From Ostreococcus mediterraneus (taxonomy: Eukaryota > Chlorophyta > Mamiellophyceae > Mamiellales > Bathycoccaceae): a stretch of DNA of 64,000 bases. The DNA is taken from NCBI GenBank assembly GCA_012295225.1, contig WMKK01000006.1, forward strand, positions 434,001 to 498,000, read 5' to 3'. A program made the translations under genes and the position numbers. Numbering within the stretch: the first letter of the stretch is position 1; the number at the start of each line of letters is the position of its first letter. This document shows, piece by piece, positions 46,608-54,364 of the stretch. The notes under the pieces were generated by a model that saw only the letters and a list, made by a program, of their open reading frames with translations, ran no database searches and was not told the DNA's origin.

Positions 46608-48164
46608 ATGACGATCGACGCGCGCATGGAATCGTACGACATCGAGGCGACTGCGGCGTGGATTCGTCAGGGCAAGTTTTCGCGCGTGGCGTTGCAGCTC
46701 CCAGACGACGCGTTGAATGACGCCGCGGACGTCGCGCGTGCCGTCATCTCTGCGCTCAATGACGGCGTCGAAGGCGCGACGACGTCACGCACGGAGGTGT
46801 TCGTGTTGGCGGATACCACGTTTGGATCGTGCTGCGTCGATGAAGTCGCGGCGGCGCATCGGGATGCGGATGCGATTGTGCATTATGGACGCGCGTGTTG
46901 TAGTCCGACGTCGCGCACGCCGGCGCGGTTCGTGTTCGGTAGAAAGCCTATCGACGTTGGTGCGTGTGTGCGAGCGCTCATGTCGCACGCTGAGCGCGTG
47001 CGTGACGCGTGTGCGGCGGATGAGGCGCCGCGAGCGTTGGTGTGCGTGGCGGACCAGGAGTACTTTTGGGCGCTCGATGCGTTACGTCGCGCTCTGAACG
47101 CCACGAAGACGAACGGAGAAGGTTTTGTGACGATAGCGGATGCCGTTCATGTAGAAGTAGTACCGAGTCGAGACGCTGGTGTGAATGCCGAGGGCGAAAG
47201 CGATGGGTTTACGCGCGTCGGCGCGTCGAGGTTTAGAACGGCGAGCGGCGCAAAGGGCGACGAATGCGCGTATGTATGGATCGGAGGCGATGGACCAGCG
47301 ATGACGCACGCCATGTTGGTTCTCAGTGACGTCGCAGAAAAGCACGGAGGCGTAGCGCAGTATGATCCGAGCAATGATGGCGACGTTCGCGTCGATGCGG
47401 ATGGCGCGAGTGAAATGTCTCGAGCGTTAAAGCGTCGACGGTATTTAATCGCTCGCGCAAAAGAGGCTCAGGTTGTGGGAATAGTGGCTGGAACTTTAGG
47501 CGTCGCAGGTTATCGAGACGTCATCGCAGATTTGCGCCGGTTAATTGCGAATAGTGGCAGGAAGAGCTACACCATCGTCGCTGGCAAGCCAAATCCACAA
47601 AAGTTGGCCAACTTTCCAGAAATCGAAGTTTTCATCATGGTCAGTTGCGAACTCACCGCACTCATGGACGGCCGGGAGTACATGCAACCAATCATCACGC
47701 CTTACGAAGCCACGATTGCGTTCACATCAGGTGCGATGTGGATGGGTGAAGTCAAACTCGACTTTGCGTCTGTTTCCGTCCCTCGAGCCGAAGGCGACGA
47801 ACGCGAAGACGGAGAAGAACCAGAGTTTAGCCTCATCTCTGGATCGTACCGCACATCCACCGCGGGCACGCACACACACGAGACCGCAGAAACCGATGCG
47901 CTGACGGGCACAGAGCTCGCTCGCCGCGCTGAAGGCGCGTTATCGATTCGCGCCGACGGCGCCGCCGCCGCGGTCACATCGGGCGCAGAGTATCTCATAT
48001 CTCGACGCACATACACAGGTCTAGAGCCTGGTCCAAAACGCGACGAAGACACGGGTGCCATCGCCGACGCTCCGCTTGATGCCGCGCGAGGCCAATCCGG
48101 ACGCGCGCGATCGTACGCACAGGAACATTCCGCCGTGCTCGAGACGGAGGCTGAGCCATCGTAA
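46608..48164 (+). CDS. DPH2: Diphthamide biosynthesis protein 2
   Basis: A 518-residue homologue of DPH2, partner of DPH1 in the iron-sulfur enzyme that starts diphthamide formation on elongation factor 2. It opens MTIDARMESYDIEATAAWIR, then VALQLPDDALNDAADVARAV. Conserved blocks include FVLADTTFGSCCVDEVAAAH with AIVHYGRACCSPTSRTPARF, a central VVGIVAGTLGVAGYRDVIAD, YTIVAGKPNPQKLANFPEIE, and VSCELTALMDGREYMQPIIT then AMWMGEVKLDF. Cysteines in the first and last blocks fit the cluster-bearing positions. The last 130 residues are low complexity and variable. The ATG at 46608 is chosen; a second at 46626 is possible. Confidence 0.92.
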   Translation: MTIDARMESYDIEATAAWIRQGKFSRVALQLPDDALNDAADVARAVISALNDGVEGATTSRTEVFVLADTTFGSCCVDEVAAAHRDADAIVHYGRACCSPTSRTPARFVFGRKPIDVGACVRALMSHAERVRDACAADEAPRALVCVADQEYFWALDALRRALNATKTNGEGFVTIADAVHVEVVPSRDAGVNAEGESDGFTRVGASRFRTASGAKGDECAYVWIGGDGPAMTHAMLVLSDVAEKHGGVAQYDPSNDGDVRVDADGASEMSRALKRRRYLIARAKEAQVVGIVAGTLGVAGYRDVIADLRRLIANSGRKSYTIVAGKPNPQKLANFPEIEVFIMVSCELTALMDGREYMQPIITPYEATIAFTSGAMWMGEVKLDFASVSVPRAEGDEREDGEEPEFSLISGSYRTSTAGTHTHETAETDALTGTELARRAEGALSIRADGAAAAVTSGAEYLISRRTYTGLEPGPKRDEDTGAIADAPLDAARGQSGRARSYAQEHSAVLETEAEPS

Positions 48165-48390
48165 ACGCTCGACATCCGCGACGCCCGCTCATCCACTCCA
48201 TCGCGCGGTCGCGCCGCCGTCATCGCCGCGCACCCCTCCAACCATAGCTGATAATCATTACAGTATGTATTCTACTCCCATTCGCATCTAACGTCGCGCC
48301 ACGACGCGTTCAACCGCGCCTCGCATCGCCGAGCTCGCCGTTTTCGGTGATAAAGCGTTGACCGAAACGCCAACGTCGTCATATCTCACC

Positions 48391-49254
48391 ATGTCCACCG
48401 ACGCCGCCGCGGACGACGGCGCGCCCGCCGCCGCGGAAACCGTCGTTGAAGTCAAGACCGAGCCCGTGGACGACACCGCGGACGCCAGCGAGCCCGCACC
48501 GCCCGCGCCCGTCGACGATTCCGCCGCCGCCGCGACTGAAAAACGCGCGCGCGATGACGACGACTCTCACGCCCTCGAGCACGGTGAAATCGCCGACGAC
48601 GTCGCGAAACGCGTCAAAACCGAAGACGCACCATCCGCTGTGAAGCTTGGTCCTAAAACCTTCGCGCACGGTGACGATATGATGCGCTACTTTGGCACGA
48701 TTCGCGTGCGCGCGACGTTGAACCAAGACTTTAACGAGTACGAGCGCGACGTCGTCGAACAATGCCTCGTGCAAGGGCACGAAGACAGCGCGTCGAAATT
48801 CGGTGCGGGTCTCAAGGCGTTTCAGATTCGTAATCATCCCGAACACGGCACGCGGTGTTTTATGATTTTACGCGTGGATGGAACGATGGAGGATTTCTCG
48901 TACCGCAAGTGCTGCGCTCGGCTGTTCCCGGGGTACGACCCGTCGACGTTTCGCGCTGAGGATCTTGGCGGAAGCGATCGCGGCGGCGGTCGCGGCGGTC
49001 GCGGTGGTCGAGGCGGTGGTCGCGGTGGCGCCCGAGGCGGTGGTCGCGGTGGCGGTCGCGGTGGCGGTCGCGGTGGCGGCCGAGGCGGCGGTCGAGGCGG
49101 CGGTCGAGGCGGCGGTCGAGGCGGCGGCGGTCGAGGCGGCGGCGGCGGTCGCGGCTTTGGCGGCGGCGGCGGCGGCGGCGATCGCCCGCAGTTCGGCGGT
49201 GGATTTGGCGGCGGCGGTGGTGGTGACCGCCCGCGTTTCGGGGGTGGGTACTAA
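48391..49254 (+). CDS. DUF3223 (DCL-like) domain protein with long RGG tail
   Basis: A 287-residue protein. An acidic Ala/Asp/Pro-rich N-terminus with KRARDDDD is followed by a DUF3223 domain (about 88-180): KLGPKTFAHGDDMMRYFGTI, EYERDVVEQCLVQGHEDSAS, KAFQIRNHPEHGTRCFMILR, EDFSYRKC. DUF3223 occurs in the plant DCL protein, needed for plastid rRNA maturation, and at the C-terminus of Pol IV/V largest subunits. The last 90 residues are an RGG/GGR repeat, an RNA-binding and arginine-methylation platform. The start at 48391 has context ACCATGTCC. There is no transit peptide, so a nuclear or cytosolic RNA-linked role is more likely than a plastid one (inference). The RGG coding tract (about 48980-49250) is almost pure G and C. 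Confidence 0.8.
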   Translation: MSTDAAADDGAPAAAETVVEVKTEPVDDTADASEPAPPAPVDDSAAAATEKRARDDDDSHALEHGEIADDVAKRVKTEDAPSAVKLGPKTFAHGDDMMRYFGTIRVRATLNQDFNEYERDVVEQCLVQGHEDSASKFGAGLKAFQIRNHPEHGTRCFMILRVDGTMEDFSYRKCCARLFPGYDPSTFRAEDLGGSDRGGGRGGRGGRGGGRGGARGGGRGGGRGGGRGGGRGGGRGGGRGGGRGGGGRGGGGGRGFGGGGGGGDRPQFGGGFGGGGGGDRPRFGGGY

Positions 49255-49549
49255 GACCCGCATAGCATGAATATTTGGAATGACATGTTTTGAGCTTTTT
49301 CGCTGACGAGGCTAATTAATCTCTCGCGCGCTCACTTTCCCGCGCGCGGGCGCATTCGCCGCCCGTGTTTCGCGTCAAGTCAACACAACACACACACACA
49401 CACACAACGCATCGCTCGCCCGCGCGATCGTTTCGATCATTGCACGCCCGCGCGCACGTATACTTTCGAGCGTCGCGTGCGCTTTTGGACGACGACAACT
49501 GTGTAATTGTCGCAAATCTTCCGAAACCACGCACGCGTTGACGCGCGCG
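49255..49549. other. Intergenic region with a CA microsatellite
   Basis: About 295 bases between two plus-strand genes, including (CA)8 at about 49389-49404 and CGCGCG-rich sequence. It probably contains the 3' end of the RGG gene and the promoter of the next gene. No small ORF was convincing. Confidence 0.4.
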
Positions 49550-51007
49550 ATGTCGTCGTCGCGACCGTTCATGGAAAAAATACTGCAAAGTGGATTCATA
49601 AATACCGCGCGCGAGGGGTTACTGAATGCGCGTCCGAAGTCGATCGCGTTGAGTGGACCAGGAGGATTCCTGGGCGCGCGCGTGCTGAGCGCGATTTTAG
49701 ACGCGCACGAGTTTCGACGGTTTAATGGCGTGGAACCGGGCGAGGTATTGCTGCTTTCGGCGTCACCTGGGAATTTAATGTCGAGGTTAACGAAACAATA
49801 CGGCGTTGATCGATTGAAGACGGTGCGTGCGTCGAGGGTGGATTATTATCACCAACACGACGTCGATTCGTGGCAAGACCAACTCGGGTCGCTCGGTATG
49901 GCGGGATGCAATTCAGTGTTTATGAATCTCGCCGGTCTGGCTGGGCCCGTGAGTGGGCGCCCCGATGCGATGATGGCGGTGAATTATCGCGCGCCCGTCG
50001 CCGCGGGACGTGCGTGCGAAAACTTGGGCTTTGGGCACTTTATTCAAAGCAGTACGCAGGCGACCAAGGCGGAACGCGCGGGGCAGGTGCCGTACAGTCG
50101 TTGGAAAGCCATGGCGGACTTTTCTCTCGCACGTTTACAAAAGTTACCAGTGACTATTTGTGCGCTTGGCATGCTGTACGACAAAGAACAAGGGGTGGTT
50201 GGACAACGCGGCGATTTGTTGAATATGATTGATTTGACGCTTTTACCGCTCACGCCAATCATGGGCGATGGTTCGGCGCCGTTGCAACCACTCGAAGTTG
50301 CAGACGCAGCGAATCGTCTGGCATATTTATCGCTGACTGAAGTGGTGAATCTACCGATCCAAAGCCCTCGTGGGGCGAACGCTGACGCGATTTGGAGCCG
50401 CGAGTCGTGGGCGAGCCTCATCAGCCGAAATCAAAGGCAGTTCACGCTTCGCATGTACGATGCCGTGGGCCCAGATAAGATGACCATGCTGGAGTTGAAC
50501 AAGAAATTTGCAGAACTGAACCATCGAAAGATTCGCCCAGTTCATGTAGATTACAGAAATTTTGAGCGCGTGCTAAACGTCGCGTCGCTCGGGAACTTGA
50601 ACAGACAGTTTGTTTCACTGTTACGAAGCGAACAAGACGCGAAAAACCCAGTCGTGGGTAACCCGACTGATTTTGAAGCGATACTTGGGCCTAACGCTAA
50701 GCTATGCTCGCTTAATGATTTAACGTACGTCACACAACGACGGCGTTTCCCGTATGCGGCGACACTCGGGTGGGCGCTACAAAACTACGGCGTCATTTGG
50801 CCCGGTATTCTTCTTGGTACGGAAATCTTCGTTACATACTTCTTTGGCGCCAAACGCGCTCACGAAGACTATTGGATATACACTCGCGCTGCGGTGAAGC
50901 TCGCAGCATTGACCACCATCGCTGGTAGTGCCGCCATGTTTGGTTCAGAGAGCGCCGCGCACATCCTGGACATCATCCGTTCGGCTACAACACCGCCAAA
51001 AATGTAG
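49550..51007 (+). CDS. Atypical NAD(P)-binding SDR/epimerase-like protein, membrane-linked
   Basis: A 485-residue extended or atypical short-chain dehydrogenase. The nucleotide-binding glycine motif is SIALSGPGGFLGARVLSAIL (GxxGFxG). VFMNLAGLAG gives the NAG-like strand, and HFIQSSTQATKAE with VPYSRWKAMADFSL gives Ser and YxxxK in the catalytic positions. A second part (about 290-400) reads GPDKMTMLELNKKFAELNHR, similar in placement to the C-terminal region of NDUFA9-like SDRs. One or two hydrophobic segments end the protein (GVIWPGILLGTEIFVTYFF, then AALTTIAGSAAMFG), so it is likely a membrane protein, perhaps mitochondrial. Substrate unknown. Confidence 0.72.
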   Translation: MSSSRPFMEKILQSGFINTAREGLLNARPKSIALSGPGGFLGARVLSAILDAHEFRRFNGVEPGEVLLLSASPGNLMSRLTKQYGVDRLKTVRASRVDYYHQHDVDSWQDQLGSLGMAGCNSVFMNLAGLAGPVSGRPDAMMAVNYRAPVAAGRACENLGFGHFIQSSTQATKAERAGQVPYSRWKAMADFSLARLQKLPVTICALGMLYDKEQGVVGQRGDLLNMIDLTLLPLTPIMGDGSAPLQPLEVADAANRLAYLSLTEVVNLPIQSPRGANADAIWSRESWASLISRNQRQFTLRMYDAVGPDKMTMLELNKKFAELNHRKIRPVHVDYRNFERVLNVASLGNLNRQFVSLLRSEQDAKNPVVGNPTDFEAILGPNAKLCSLNDLTYVTQRRRFPYAATLGWALQNYGVIWPGILLGTEIFVTYFFGAKRAHEDYWIYTRAAVKLAALTTIAGSAAMFGSESAAHILDIIRSATTPPKM

Positions 51008-51238
51008 ATTGCACGCTCTATTTATTCATCTCTCGTACCATTGTACCATTGTGCATTGTCTTGTAACCAATATCATTTTTGAACTACGTACGTGCGCGCG
51101 TTTGCGATCGAATCACGCGACATAACATCACTTTTCCGCGTGCGCGTCGTCTACAAAATTCAAAATCGAGCTGTCTGTTCAAGCGCGCACATCACACGTC
51201 GTCGTGCGCGCATAACACCGCACCCCACCTCTCTCGAC

Positions 51239-52015
51239 ATGGCGGCGAAGAAAAAGTCCAAACTCTCACCCGCCGACGAGCCCGAAGCGCCGCCGCGCGC
51301 GGCGCCCGTCGCCGATACACGTCGTCACTGTTTCATTCAAGCGCTGCTCGCGCGCGGATACATGGAGCTCGACGAGGCGTTAGCGCTCTACCGGTACGTG
51401 TGCGGCGACCACGCACGATACGCGCGCATCGTACTGACGTTCACGGTTCTATCGTACAGGGAAATCGTGGAAAACTTCGACGCGACGATGCGAGACTTTA
51501 CGGCGTTTTGGGGCGCAGCCTCGCGGTCGCTCATGATCTTGGATTTAGAAATCCGCACAGCAAAGTACGATTACGATGGCAAACAATACTTGGCTGTTGT
51601 GAACAACGCACAGACGGATGTCACAAAACTAGCCACGCGTTTGAGCCCGGAACAAATTGCCCTGTTCCGCGTGGCTTTGGATGAAATTTTGAAAACCGAC
51701 GACGCGGCTACGCGAGGCGTGGATTTCATGACGGCGATAAACTACGCGTGCACGTCATCTCAAGAGATTTTAACGCAAGGTGAGAAGCAAGGCACACAAA
51801 TGACGCAATTAGAAAAACAAACTCTCACGGTGGCGCGCATGAATAGCAAAGAAAGAGAACAGACGTTGCTTGAACTCGTCAAAGATGGCTGGCTTGGGCA
51901 AATTGGAGCCGAAGCTCGGCTCGTGCTCGGTCCGCGTTCGTTTTGCGAATTGCGCGCATTTATATTAGAGCAAGCTCCCGAAGGCGCGCGAGAGCGCTGG
52001 GATGCCAACTTGTAA
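51239..52015 (+). CDS. NSE1: NSE1-like SMC5/6 complex subunit lacking the RING domain
   Basis: A 258-residue homologue of NSMCE1/NSE1. The tandem winged-helix part is clear: CFIQALLARGYMELDEALAL, then ATRLSPEQIALFRVALDEIL, the INYACTSSQEILTQGEK segment, MNSKEREQTLLELVKDGWLG, and the strand-helix ARLVLGPRSFCELRAFILEQ that in the family immediately precedes the RING. In human NSE1 a Cys/His variant RING of about 50 residues follows; here only APEGARERWDANL remains before the stop. The 177 bases to the next gene hold no cysteine-rich continuation. It would bind NSE3/NSE4 but cannot act as a RING-type ubiquitin ligase. The ATG at 51239 has context GACATGGCG. SMC6 of the same complex lies 8 kb upstream. 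Confidence 0.82.
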   Translation: MAAKKKSKLSPADEPEAPPRAAPVADTRRHCFIQALLARGYMELDEALALYRYVCGDHARYARIVLTFTVLSYREIVENFDATMRDFTAFWGAASRSLMILDLEIRTAKYDYDGKQYLAVVNNAQTDVTKLATRLSPEQIALFRVALDEILKTDDAATRGVDFMTAINYACTSSQEILTQGEKQGTQMTQLEKQTLTVARMNSKEREQTLLELVKDGWLGQIGAEARLVLGPRSFCELRAFILEQAPEGARERWDANL

Positions 52016-52192
52016 TTCTTAGATGATTCTAGCACGCATGAATGACGCTGGCGATTGGATGTCTCCGCGCGAACCGCGCGTCGTACCGCGGCACGAGCGC
52101 GAGAGTGCACTTTTTGACGCCATACGTCGTCGCGCGAGCGTCTACGTCGCCGCGCGCGTTCGTCGTCTCACACGCACGTAACCCAACGCATC

Positions 52193-53389
52193 ATGTCCAA
52201 CCGACTCGGAGCGATGCTTCACGTCGACTCGCACGCGCCGCCGACGACGACCGACGACGCGCCGTCTGTGGCGGCTCCCGCTCGAGTCATTCAACAAGGT
52301 GACCTCGTCGTCGTCGTCGAAGGCTTCAACGCCGCCACGAGCGTGCGCATTCGCGCTCAAGGCACGTACAAGAGCCGTTTCGGGACGTTCCATCACGACG
52401 ACTGGGTGGGCGAGGCGTTTGGACACCGCTCGCGCGCTCGCGACGGCAGAGGGTTCGTATGGTTGCTCGCACCCACGCCCGAGTTATGGACCAAAGTTCT
52501 CGAACATCGCACGCAAATCTTATACGCGCCCGATATAGCGTTAGTGTGCGCTGAGATGGAGCTTAAACCTGGGTCGGTGGTGTGCGAAAGCGGCACAGGA
52601 TCGGGGAGTTTGACGCACGCGTTGGCGCGGTGCGTGGCGCCGACTGGGAGCGTGTGGACATATGAGTTTAATGAAACCCGTGTGAACGCTGCGAAAGAAG
52701 AGTTTGAGGCGAATGGGTTAGGGAAATACGTGACAGTTACGCATAGGGACATAGAACGCGATGGATTTCCGGAAGAAATGACCGGTCGCGCGGATGCAGT
52801 GTTTTTGGATTTGCCCGGGCCGTACAAGTGCGTGCCGAGCGTCGCGAGAACGCTGCGACCAGATGGCGTGTTGTGTTCGTTTTCTCCGTGCATCGAACAA
52901 GTGCACAAGACAATTATAGAAATGGAGAAGAATGGCTTCAGTGATATCAAAACTGTTGAGTTGCTCGGGCGAGAATACGACGTCGAGGGGAGAAATTTGC
53001 AGACAGACTTGACGACGCCATTGACAAAGAACACAAAGTATGGTTGGCGTAAGGATTTCAAGCGACCGCGTGACGGCACGAATGGCGCTTCAGAAACACA
53101 TGAAGAACGCGCCACGGGAGCGTCTACGGAAACTATAGTGACATTTCCTCGACAACGCCTGCAATCGCACACGGCGTATTTGACGTTTGCGCGTCTGACT
53201 CCCGTACCAGACGGCTGGGAAGAATTAGCGGCAAAGCGAAACAAGACAGTCATTAGCGACGACCTCTTAGAGCGGGCACAAGACTTTCTAACGAAGCGCA
53301 AAATGTACGCGGATCGACCGCCTCGCGAGGCAGTGGAGGCGAAGCCGAGTACAAATATGATAGAAAATCCTGGAGATTACTCCGAGTAG
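52193..53389 (+). CDS. TRM61: tRNA (adenine-58-N1) methyltransferase catalytic subunit
   Basis: A 398-residue TRM61 (TRMT61A), which with TRM6 makes 1-methyladenosine 58 in tRNA. The N-terminal beta domain has IQQGDLVVVVEGFNAATSVR and the family-typical TRFGxFHHxDWVG pattern (SRFGTFHHDDWVGEAFGHRS). The Rossmann part has LAPTPELWTKVLEHRTQILY, motif I GSVVCESGTGSGSLTHALAR, YEFNETRVNAAKEEFEANGL, FLDLPGP and CSFSPCIEQVHKTIIEM. A gap-rich loop of about 60 residues precedes the last strand (HTAYLTFARLTPV). The start at 52193 has context ATCATGTCC. Confidence 0.94.
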   Translation: MSNRLGAMLHVDSHAPPTTTDDAPSVAAPARVIQQGDLVVVVEGFNAATSVRIRAQGTYKSRFGTFHHDDWVGEAFGHRSRARDGRGFVWLLAPTPELWTKVLEHRTQILYAPDIALVCAEMELKPGSVVCESGTGSGSLTHALARCVAPTGSVWTYEFNETRVNAAKEEFEANGLGKYVTVTHRDIERDGFPEEMTGRADAVFLDLPGPYKCVPSVARTLRPDGVLCSFSPCIEQVHKTIIEMEKNGFSDIKTVELLGREYDVEGRNLQTDLTTPLTKNTKYGWRKDFKRPRDGTNGASETHEERATGASTETIVTFPRQRLQSHTAYLTFARLTPVPDGWEELAAKRNKTVISDDLLERAQDFLTKRKMYADRPPREAVEAKPSTNMIENPGDYSE

Positions 53390-53456
53390 AAAGTACCAAC
53401 ATGTTGATACTATACCGGTACCGGTACAGTAATAAATAGCAATACAAATGTGTGGC

Positions 53457-54269
53457 CTACGTCTCTTTGCGACTATTTTGCCCTCCTGACCCGAGCCAAG
53501 GAGCGATGAATGTGTTCTGGATGCCCCACACGACGTTTTGTGTTTCCAAAAATGCGGCGATGACGGCTTGCTTCGTGTCGCCTCCGCTGGACAATGTCTT
53601 CCCCGCGGCCGCCGCCGCCGGAGCAATCGACGCCACTAGCGTTGGACCCACGCTCAGCGCCAGCGCGGCGCGTCCCACTATATCTAATTCTACCGGTTCG
53701 TACGCCTCCAATCCATCGAGATGCGCGCGCCATTCCTCGTTAAGGTTCCAGTGTTGCGCTCCGTCTCTTAACAACTGCAAATATCTCTTCGACGGCAACT
53801 GCGTCCCGAAATTCGACAACTCCACGTGCGTCAACGTGCGGCCGGTAATTTCCCGACCGTCATATGCCACGCACGTCACATCCACTACGTCGTACGACCC
53901 TTCGGTCGACAGCAAGTACTCCCATTCGTCTGATGTTATCGTGTACATCACCCCGTGCGTTTCCTTTGTAAAGCGCTCAACGGCGCCCTCGCGCGTCGGG
54001 CGCACCGCCGCGAACGCGGGCTCAACGTACGGCAATCCTGGAACGGAGAACACGAGCTCGTAGCCGGGTAGCACGCACGGCGCACTCCCCGTGGGCTTCA
54101 TCCCGCGTTGGCCTTCAAAAGTGCTTGGCTTGACGTTTGAGCCAAACGCAAAGTAGTTCACGGTCGATGACGACGACGTCGACGAGGCTGACGCGGTCAC
54201 GGTGCGCGTGCGCGTTCGCCGAGCACACCGCGCACCGAGTGGTAGCGTCGCGCGGGATGCGGCGGGCAT
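53457..54269 (-). CDS. Gamma-glutamylcyclotransferase-like protein, probably plastid
   Basis: A 270-residue protein with a Ser/Arg/Thr-rich transit-like N-terminus (about 1-35) and a GGCT-fold domain: VNYFAFGSNVKPSTFEGQRG (the conserved YFAYGSN), ELVFSVPGLPYVEPAFAAVR, GVMYTITSDEWEYLLSTEG with a Glu at the place of the catalytic acid, and REITGRTLTHV. GGCT enzymes release pyroglutamate from gamma-glutamyl peptides such as those from glutathione, but plant relatives include unverified groups. The C-terminal 90 residues are not part of the standard domain and include a hydrophobic Ala-rich segment (ALALSVGPTLVASIAPAAAA). It converges on TRM61, 67 bases away. Confidence 0.8.
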   Translation of the reverse strand: MPAASRATLPLGARCARRTRTRTVTASASSTSSSSTVNYFAFGSNVKPSTFEGQRGMKPTGSAPCVLPGYELVFSVPGLPYVEPAFAAVRPTREGAVERFTKETHGVMYTITSDEWEYLLSTEGSYDVVDVTCVAYDGREITGRTLTHVELSNFGTQLPSKRYLQLLRDGAQHWNLNEEWRAHLDGLEAYEPVELDIVGRAALALSVGPTLVASIAPAAAAAGKTLSSGGDTKQAVIAAFLETQNVVWGIQNTFIAPWLGSGGQNSRKET

Positions 54270-54364
54270 GGATGTATGTCGAGAGGCGCGCGATGAGGAC
54301 TCGTACGTGGATTACAAGGCCTTTTATGGTTTTGGTACAGCCGCGAAAGGCGTCGCGATCGCGT

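Noticed and set aside
48868-49263. A 131-residue Ala/Thr-rich open frame antisense to the RGG tail
   Set aside because: It is the reverse reading of the GGC/GGT repeat; composition alone keeps it open, and it has no domain pattern.
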